Assembly: GCA_964471435.1 (NCBI GenBank)
Contig: CAYYGA010000068.1
Span: 1 to 7,311 of the forward strand
Length of the DNA stretch: 7,311 nucleotides
DNA from: Facklamia sp964471435
GTDB taxonomy: Bacteria > Bacillota > Bacilli > Lactobacillales > Aerococcaceae
Reading direction: 5' to 3'
Both the position numbers and the translations under genes were made by a program. Below are positions 1-3,414 of this stretch, piece after piece (position 1 is the first letter of the stretch; each line of letters begins with the position of its first letter). Below the pieces are notes generated by a model that made no database searches, was not told the DNA's origin, and was given only the letters and a program-made list of their open reading frames with translations.

Positions 1-44
1 AACCTTTGTTTGAAAAGTATGATAAAGGTGAACCTGGTCAATAA
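1..44 (+). CDS. 3' end of an unidentified gene (partial)
   Basis: Frame 3 reads PLFEKYDKGEPGQ and then TAA at 42-44. The hydrophilic, charged tail looks like a genuine protein C-terminus, and a T-tailed hairpin follows about 22 bases after the stop, as expected at the end of a transcription unit. The other + frames do not give a comparable end: frame 2 stops after four codons, and frame 1 runs to a stop at 79-81 inside the terminator hairpin. Thirteen residues are too few to assign a family. The call rests on the stop-plus-terminator arrangement, so it is an inference. Confidence 0.45.
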   Translation, partial: PLFEKYDKGEPGQ

Positions 45-66
45 TATCCATCTAGTAATCTTTCAT

Positions 67-95
67 AAAAGAACAAACTAGTTTGTTTTTTCTTT
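67..95 (+). terminator. Rho-independent terminator of the partial upstream gene
   Basis: The 16-base palindrome AACAAACTAGTTTGTT (72-87) is followed by a T-rich tract (TTTTTTCTTT when counted from the stem's last T residues) and preceded by an A-run that extends the pairing through a G-T wobble. It lies just after the stop at 42-44. The stem is AT-rich with a tight CTAG loop, so efficiency may be moderate. The A-run could give some function on the minus strand too. Confidence 0.7.
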
Positions 96-122
96 GAGAT
101 TACAGTTCAACTAACATAAAAT
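94..122 (+). promoter_or_regulatory. Candidate sigma-A promoter reading rightward into an intergenic hairpin
   Basis: TTGAGA (94-99) and TAAAAT (117-122) are separated by exactly 17 bases. Each hexamer differs from consensus at one position. It begins right after the preceding terminator. No + strand ORF lies downstream; transcription from about 129 would meet the strong hairpin and T-tract at 182-263. AT-rich DNA gives chance matches, so this needs transcript-start data. Confidence 0.45.
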
Positions 123-128
123 CTCTGT

Positions 129-263
129 TCTTTTTAGAGACTTCTACACTTAAAATATTAGAACCTTAATCATAAAATATAAAAACACCCTTAGTGGTTA
201 GCTTTTAGGCTAAAGCGATAGTGCTTTGCATAAGTGTTAGCTGACTAAGGGTGTTTTCTTTTT
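129..263 (+). ncRNA. Candidate small RNA of about 135 nt
   Basis: This interval is bounded by the candidate promoter at 94-122 and the stem with T-tract at 182-263. It contains no ORF with a ribosome-binding site and precedes a gene on the opposite strand, so the RNA would not be an mRNA leader. The 3' part would fold as a 14-bp closing stem around smaller hairpins. Its 3' end would abut the 3' end of the convergent TVP38-family gene. This is inference from promoter plus terminator. The alternative is that 182-263 is only a terminator for the minus-strand gene and the promoter is fortuitous. Confidence 0.3.
182..263. terminator. Long-loop bidirectional terminator-like hairpin
   Basis: AAAACACCCTTAGT (182-195) pairs perfectly with ACTAAGGGTGTTTT (244-257), 14 bp. 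On the + strand a T-tract follows (CTTTTTTT, 258-265); on the minus strand the exit side is TTTTTATATTTTATG. The structure lies 11 bases past the TVP38-family stop and can end that gene's transcript. The 48-base interior is unusually long. It can form TTAGC/GCTAA (198-202 with 209-213), or AAAGC (212-216) can pair with GCTTT on either side (201-205 or 223-227). GTTAGC is directly repeated at 197-202 and 236-241. Confidence 0.7.
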
Positions 264-268
264 TTACT

Positions 269-862
269 TTATAGGAAGGAGAAGAGGATTCCGACTAAGG
301 CTCGGGTGCCGACAAGGTAAAAGAGTAAGGTGGTAAATTTACCAATGACCACAGTGACAGTGAAAAATTGGAGACTCATTTTTGAAAGTCCGGCAATGTA
401 ACAGACGAGGTCACCGGGGGCAAAGGGCTGCACATTCGAAAAGATGAATAATCCTTTAAAGGTTTTGCCACGGTCCAACCAGTTAATACCTTTATTGAAA
501 TTATCCGGTCCTACTAGTTTTTCAACTAAGCTGACACCGTATTTTCGAGCCAGGTAAAAGTTGATGTAAGATCCAATTAAGATTCCAATATAATTAAGAG
601 CGAAGCCGTTTATATCTCCAAAGAGTATGGTTCCGAGAGGAATTGTAATTGTTGCAGGAAATAAAGGAATCACAGTTTGGGCAATTTGAATTAAAACAAA
701 CATAATAGGAGCCCATAAGCCTAAAGTCATCATATATCCGCGTAAGGTTTCAGGTGAGTTTAAGACTCCCTGGGTATATAAATAGAAAAAGAAGGCAAAA
801 ATTACCGTAATACCAGCTAAGGTCATTAATTGTACCAACCGGTCCAATCTAAATAGTGTCAT
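269..862 (-). CDS. TVP38/TMEM64 (DedA superfamily) membrane protein
   Basis: A 197-residue polytopic membrane protein. Hydrophobic segments lie at about 12-30, 44-66, 70-104 (re-entrant or paired), 135-160 and 165-195. Family signatures visible are the proline-rich stretch IPLFPATITIPLGTILFG (65-82), GSYINFYLARKYG (97-109) and NVQPFAPGDLVCYIAGLSKM (143-162), which matches the Firmicute form of the conserved P-x-x-P-x-D region with AGL. DedA/TVP38 proteins are known or proposed to act in phospholipid scrambling and membrane homeostasis; the substrate here is unknown. The start at 862 is supported by an AAAGGCGG-type SD about 8 bases upstream; the internal Met13 lacks one. It has its own promoter (914-942) and ends at the 182-263 hairpin, so it is probably monocistronic. 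Confidence 0.85.
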   Translation of the reverse strand: MTLFRLDRLVQLMTLAGITVIFAFFFYLYTQGVLNSPETLRGYMMTLGLWAPIMFVLIQIAQTVIPLFPATITIPLGTILFGDINGFALNYIGILIGSYINFYLARKYGVSLVEKLVGPDNFNKGINWLDRGKTFKGLFIFSNVQPFAPGDLVCYIAGLSKMSLQFFTVTVVIGKFTTLLFYLVGTRALVGILFSFL

Positions 863-889
863 TGACTCAGCCGCCTTTCTTATAATAAT

Positions 890-941
890 GCTTTCCTATA
901 TGAAAGCTCAATAAATATATCACTATTTTTATCAGCTTTCA
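890..941. promoter_or_regulatory. Repeated GCTTTC/GAAAGC dyads around the TVP38 promoter
   Basis: GCTTTC (890-895) and GAAAGC (902-907) form a 6-6-6 dyad immediately downstream of the -10 box. TGAAAGCT (901-908) and AGCTTTCA (934-941) form a second, wider 8-bp inverted repeat whose outer arm overlaps the -35. Three copies of one half-site in 52 bases at a promoter suggest binding by a dimeric regulator. The first dyad could also fold in the 5' leader. No known operator consensus is recognised. Confidence 0.4.
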
Positions 942-942
942 A
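914..942 (-). promoter_or_regulatory. Strong sigma-A promoter for the TVP38-family gene
   Basis: Read on the minus strand: TTGAAA (937-942), 17-base spacer, TATATT (914-919). Each hexamer has one mismatch to consensus and the spacing is ideal. Initiation near 907 gives a leader of about 45 bases. It sits inside a set of GAAAGC/GCTTTC repeats, one of which overlaps the -35 box. Confidence 0.7.
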
Positions 943-953
943 TAATAATGCAC

Positions 954-1012
954 TAGAAAAAGTCGGTTTTAATTTTTAAAGAGGCTTGAATTGAGTCTGC
1001 TTACTTTTTCTA
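954..1012 (-). terminator. Possible long-loop terminator at the ECF gene end
   Basis: TAGAAAAAGT (954-963) and ACTTTTTCTA (1003-1012) are a perfect 10-bp inverted repeat with a 39-base loop. The right arm includes the TAG stop of the ECF gene. On the minus strand the stem ends in TTTTTCTAG. The stem is AT-rich and the loop long, so it is a weak candidate and some read-through into the TVP38-family gene is possible. Confidence 0.35.
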
Positions 1013-1510
1013 ATTTATTCTTGCTTCAGTATGGATAATATTTTTTAAAGGACGGTATAAAATACCTGCTACTAAAGCACCGAATAAACCTTGACCAATG
1101 TTGAGCGGCAGTGAAACGATCGCCGCAGCCATCCCGTATAAAAACCAGTCAGTTAAAAAGTAACCGCCAGCCATCACTAGTCCTGCTATTATTGTGACAA
1201 TCCATTTATTTTTAAAGTTATCAAATAAAAAGCCGGCTAACCACCCTTCTACTCCTTTGACAACAAAAGTAAAAGGGGCATAAATTGCATATCCTGCGAA
1301 AACATCTGCTAAAGCTGATCCGATAGCACCGGTCGCCATTCCTACGGTGGGCCCTAGAATCAGACCGGAAACCATTAAAATGCCATCACCAAAATTTAAA
1401 AATCCCTGGCCATTTGGAATGGGTATGCGGATAATAACGGTGACTAAGGCAGTAATAGCCGCAAATAGAGCGGTCAAAACCAGCTGGTAAGTTTTTGAGG
1501 TGTTTCTCAT
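1010..1510 (-). CDS. ECF transporter S-component, substrate unknown
   Basis: A 166-residue, strongly hydrophobic protein with about six membrane segments. It resembles the ECF S-component group of PF07155 type: an N-terminal short basic stretch, TM1 with an A-x-x-x-A pattern (LFAAITAL) of the kind that packs against EcfT, then GFLNFGDGILM, GPTVGMATGAIGSALADVF and YAPFTFVVKGVEGWLAG. This group includes predicted pyridoxine and hydroxymethylpyrimidine transporters. No riboswitch precedes the gene, so the substrate cannot be named. It must work with a shared EcfA-EcfA'-EcfT energising module, which is not encoded here. Start choice: ATG at 1508-1510 has an SD-like TGGATGTG 6 bases upstream and gives the usual MRNTSKTYQ beginning. 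The in-frame ATG at 1523-1525, five codons earlier, has no SD but remains possible. Confidence 0.85.
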   Translation of the reverse strand: MRNTSKTYQLVLTALFAAITALVTVIIRIPIPNGQGFLNFGDGILMVSGLILGPTVGMATGAIGSALADVFAGYAIYAPFTFVVKGVEGWLAGFLFDNFKNKWIVTIIAGLVMAGGYFLTDWFLYGMAAAIVSLPLNIGQGLFGALVAGILYRPLKNIIHTEARIN

Positions 1511-1586
1511 GAGTGGCACATCCATTTTTCTAATTTATTTTGTTTTCTTTAATATTTCGTGCTAGTATAAGTGCTTGGAAAATAAT

Positions 1587-1599
1587 TGATTTCAAATCA
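1587..1599. promoter_or_regulatory. Palindrome in the divergent ECF/DUF1294 intergenic region
   Basis: TGATTTCAAATCA is a perfect 6-1-6 palindrome midway between two divergent genes. On the + strand a weak TTGGAA (1575-1580) and GATAAT (1600-1605) pair with 19-base spacing surrounds it. On the minus strand a TTGAAA overlaps it and lies 20 bases before TATACT. The spacings are suboptimal, so the promoters are tentative. The position suits an operator controlling one or both genes. Confidence 0.35.
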
Positions 1600-1651
1600 G
1601 ATAATCTTTATTTTATAACTTTAAATAAAATAATGGTATAGGAGTTTGATG

Positions 1652-1936
1652 ATGGCGAATATTTTGCAGTTACTCTTATTTTTGCTTTTAATCTGGAATT
1701 TAATCGTAGCATTGATTTACGGCTATGATAAATTTCAAGCCCGACGAGAGGGCTGGCGGGTCAGCGAGAAGTATTTATTGAGAATTACTTTATTGCTGGG
1801 AGGATTTGGTGCCTTTATAGGCCTCTTTCTTTTCCGGCATAAAATCCGTAAGCCAATCTTTCAGTTGGTTATGTTTATTTCCCTGCTTATTTGTATCTTA
1901 CTGTTCAGTTTGATCAGTCGGCAATTATTACTATAA
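1652..1936 (+). CDS. DUF1294 family small membrane protein
   Basis: A 94-residue protein with three hydrophobic segments (about 3-24, 43-61, 70-92). The DUF1294 (PF06961) core is clear: YGYDKFQARREGWRVSEKYL (about 23-42) followed by LLGGFGAFIGLFLFRHKIRK (48-67), including the conserved DK, W-R-x-x-E, GG-x-x-GA and FRHK-x-RKP elements. Function of the family is unknown. Three adjacent start codons occur (TTG 1646, ATG 1649, ATG 1652). AGGAG at 1640-1644 is 7 bases before ATG 1652, which is therefore preferred; ATG 1649 (spacing 4) adds one residue. The gene diverges from the ECF S-component gene and ends at a bidirectional terminator shared with the convergent neighbour. Confidence 0.85.
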   Translation: MANILQLLLFLLLIWNLIVALIYGYDKFQARREGWRVSEKYLLRITLLLGGFGAFIGLFLFRHKIRKPIFQLVMFISLLICILLFSLISRQLLL

Positions 1937-1939
1937 AAG

Positions 1940-1972
1940 AGGTGGATCTGATTATTCAGCTCCACCTTTTTT
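1940..1972. terminator. Bidirectional terminator shared by two convergent genes
   Basis: AGGTGGA (1940-1946) pairs with TCCACCT (1961-1967), and CTGA/TCAG (1948-1951 with 1956-1959) continues the stem after one mismatch around a TTAT loop. A T-run follows on the + strand (1967-1972) and TCTTTTATAG on the minus strand. It starts four bases after the DUF1294 stop. The last codons and the TAA of the minus-strand 79-residue gene lie inside the stem and loop. Confidence 0.85.
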
Positions 1973-2191
1973 ATGCTTGCTTTTGGGATAGCTGTTTTTT
2001 TCTACTGAATCGCCCAGATCGCCTGGTTGCTGCATGCGGTTGAAAGTCTGCCTCCGTCCAACAAATCCATCGAGATCTCCCTTTAAGATTTCTTCTTCTC
2101 CTTTTCTCAAAGTCTCTCGGGCTTGTCCTCTGGATCTGAAATATACGACGACAATTAATGCTAATAAAGCAATTAGTAATAAATAATTCAT
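1952..2191 (-). CDS. Hypothetical 79-residue single-TM protein
   Basis: Not recognised as a named family. Residues 3-18 (YLLLIALLALIVVVYF) form one membrane segment right at the N-terminus with no long signal region. The positively charged RSRGQAR follows, so the remaining 60 charged residues should face the cytoplasm. The tail has an acidic-basic helix-like stretch (ARETLRKGEEEILKGDL, 24-40), a GRRQTFNRMQQPGDLGD segment and a lysine-rich end. The gene is well supported as real: AAAGGAG lies 7 bases before the ATG, and it ends at a strong terminator. It follows the transaldolase terminator on the same strand, with no convincing promoter of its own between, so it may depend on read-through. 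It could be a small membrane-anchored regulatory or scaffold protein; no function is claimed. Confidence 0.75.
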   Translation of the reverse strand: MNYLLLIALLALIVVVYFRSRGQARETLRKGEEEILKGDLDGFVGRRQTFNRMQQPGDLGDSVEKNSYPKSKHKKGGAE

Positions 2192-2245
2192 CCTCTAGCT
2201 CCTTTACGCTCTTTCCGTTATTGGGGTATTTGCGGAGTTATATAG

Positions 2246-2282
2246 AAAAAAGCTGCATCGACCTTGATGGTTTATGCAGCTT
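2246..2282 (-). terminator. Rho-independent terminator of the transaldolase gene
   Basis: AAGCTGCAT (2250-2258) pairs with ATGCAGCTT (2274-2282), 9 bp, with an inner ACC/GGT step in the loop. On the minus strand the stem runs into TTTTTTC. It lies about 25 bases past the transaldolase stop and about 55 bases before the 79-residue gene's start codon, separating the two genes. Confidence 0.85.
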
Positions 2283-2307
2283 CATCTTAACTTTAGTTGT
2301 TTGGAAC

Positions 2308-2961
2308 TTAGCCTTGTGCGTCTTGATATTTTTTCCAGTCCGCTAAGAATCCATCAATTCCCTTGTCTGTTAATGGATGGTTCCAAAGTTTAGGGAATAA
2401 ACTTCCAGGAATAGTACCAATGTGTGCACCTGCAACTGCTGAAGCTTCAAAATGACCAATATGACGAATGGAAGCCGCAATAATTTCTGCTTCTAAATCA
2501 TAAGTATCTAAAACTAATCTTAAATCAGCAATTAATTCCATCCCGTCTTCACCGATATCATCAATTCTTCCGATAAATGGTGATATATAAGTAGCACCTG
2601 CTTTAGCCGCAAGAAGACCTTGAGCGACTGAGAAAATCAAGGTGACATTCGTTTTGATTCCTTCTTGAGACAATGTATTTACTGCACGTAAGCCTGCTTC
2701 TGTCATTGGGATTTTAACGACAACATTGTCAGCCCATTTTGCTACTTCGCGGGCTTCTTTGACCATACCGTCGTAGTCTAAGCTGACAACTTCAGCTGAA
2801 ACCGGTCCGTCGACAGTGGCACAAATATCTTTAATGACTTCTTCAAAATCGCGTCCTTCTTTTTGAATTAAAGTAGGATTAGTGGTTACCCCATCTAGTA
2901 AACCTAAATCGTTGATTCGTTTAATTTCTTCAATATTGGCAGTGTCTAAAAAGAATTTCAT
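2308..2961 (-). CDS. tal: Transaldolase, short TalC/FSA-type
   Basis: A complete 217-residue protein of the small transaldolase/fructose-6-phosphate aldolase family (TIM barrel, cytoplasmic). It transfers a dihydroxyacetone unit between sugar phosphates in the non-oxidative pentose phosphate pathway. Visible landmarks are MKFFLDTANIEEI, GVTTNPTLI (24-32), the Schiff-base lysine K83 in VVVKIPMT, TNVTLIFS (104-111), SPFIGRIDDIG (127-137) and the C-terminal phosphate-binding region with AAS-x-R and GAHIGT-x-P. F129 occupies the position that is Tyr131 in E. coli fructose-6-phosphate aldolase and Phe178 in TalB, which favours transaldolase over FSA activity; annotation pipelines may still label it fsa. 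AGGAGG lies 10 bases before the ATG. It has a candidate promoter (3041-3069) and its own terminator, so it is probably monocistronic. Confidence 0.93.
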   Translation of the reverse strand: MKFFLDTANIEEIKRINDLGLLDGVTTNPTLIQKEGRDFEEVIKDICATVDGPVSAEVVSLDYDGMVKEAREVAKWADNVVVKIPMTEAGLRAVNTLSQEGIKTNVTLIFSVAQGLLAAKAGATYISPFIGRIDDIGEDGMELIADLRLVLDTYDLEAEIIAASIRHIGHFEASAVAGAHIGTIPGSLFPKLWNHPLTDKGIDGFLADWKKYQDAQG

Positions 2962-3040
2962 CTAATGATAGCCTCCTATATTTTATCTTGCATTAAAACT
3001 TTGATTGATTGGTAAGCGTGGGACTTCCTCTTACTCTATA

Positions 3041-3069
3041 AGTATAACAAGCTTTTACGAAAGGCACAA
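3041..3069 (-). promoter_or_regulatory. Candidate promoter for the transaldolase gene
   Basis: Read on the minus strand: TTGTGC (3064-3069), 17-base spacer, TATACT (3041-3046). The -10 has one mismatch; the -35 matches only at TTG. It predicts a leader of about 75 bases. It lies about 45 bases from the nearest paired arm of the structured element at 3113-3287, so transcription would not include that element. Confidence 0.45.
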
Positions 3070-3112
3070 TTACAAAAACAGCTTCCATTTTCCAGTATTG
3101 AGATTAGCTCTA

Positions 3113-3287
3113 CTGACTTCCCATAGGCATAGTGGGTGCTTGTGGAAAGCCGTGGGACCCTTTGGAGCCTGTAGTCTCCAAACTCGAAAGCCTCAAACTC
3201 ATTATAGGCGCACAGCGCCAACAATGAGTAATTCGCATTTCGTCCTTAACACGGCTACAAGTCCCCACTATGCCTATGGGAAGTCAG
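3113..3287. repeat. Large structured intergenic element (long inverted repeat, inner hairpins)
   Basis: A perfect 24-bp inverted repeat (3113-3136 with 3264-3287; core CCCATAGGCATAGTGGG) continues as 3138-3143/3257-3262 and AGCCGTG/CACGGCT (3148-3154 with 3250-3256), with a GGAA bulge at 3144-3147: 37 bp in all. The interior forms two hairpins: TTTGGAG/CTCCAAA (3161-3167 with 3176-3182), and a compound stem CGAAAGC/GC-A-TTTCG (3185-3191 with 3235-3242), ACTCATT/AATGAGT (3197-3203 with 3223-3229), GGCGC-ACA-GCGCC (3207-3219). No T-tract follows on either strand, so it is not a standard terminator. No transposase is present. It could be a MITE-like repeat or a structured RNA. Short TTG-initiated ORFs exist on both strands but lack SD sites and are not called. 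Confidence 0.75.
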
Positions 3288-3414
3288 CTATATCGACTAG
3301 TGTTTGAAGTAAAGACTCTATTTTATAAAAGTTTTCCTTAAGCTAAATCAGGAATAGTGGAAATTATATAAGCAGAACCATTGTTAGTAAAACTCCCACT
3401 TTCTTATGTAAAGT
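3288..3414. other. Intergenic spacer downstream of pyc
   Basis: AT-rich, without an ORF carrying a ribosome-binding site. No U-tailed hairpin is visible after the pyc stop on the minus strand; only the short GTAAAGTTTAC dyad (3408-3418), overlapping the stop codon, is seen. The first strong structure that pyc read-through would meet is the element at 3113-3287. Confidence 0.5.

Noticed and set aside
182..257. Retron-like resemblance: CACCCTTAG...CTAAGGGTG arms recall the a1/a2 ends of the E. coli Eco1 (Ec86) retron RNA.
   Set aside because: The whole structure is only 76 bases, far too short for msr-msd, has no long msd hairpin, and no reverse transcriptase is nearby. It sits where a terminator is expected.
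1526..1648. Possible riboswitch ahead of the ECF S-component gene.
   Set aside because: The short, AT-rich leader has no TPP-, FMN- or other known riboswitch core and no stable hairpin apart from the 13-base palindrome.
2158..2346. 62-residue + strand ORF.
   Set aside because: Overlaps the start of the 79-residue gene, the transaldolase terminator and the transaldolase 3' end; serine run and no SD indicate an antisense shadow.
3009..3024. Possible catabolite-response (cre) site near the transaldolase promoter (GGTAAGCGTGGG).
   Set aside because: Only the central AAGCG fits; the outer half of the cre consensus is not matched and there is no dyad symmetry.
3113..3287. Standard rho-independent terminator for pyc.
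   Set aside because: No T-tract follows the closing stem on either strand, and it starts more than 120 bases past the pyc stop.
3005..3307. 100-residue + strand ORF over the structured element.
   Set aside because: TTG start, no SD, no family resemblance, and the reading frame runs through an extensive palindrome; a 62-residue ORF on the other strand (3036-3224) is rejected on the same grounds.
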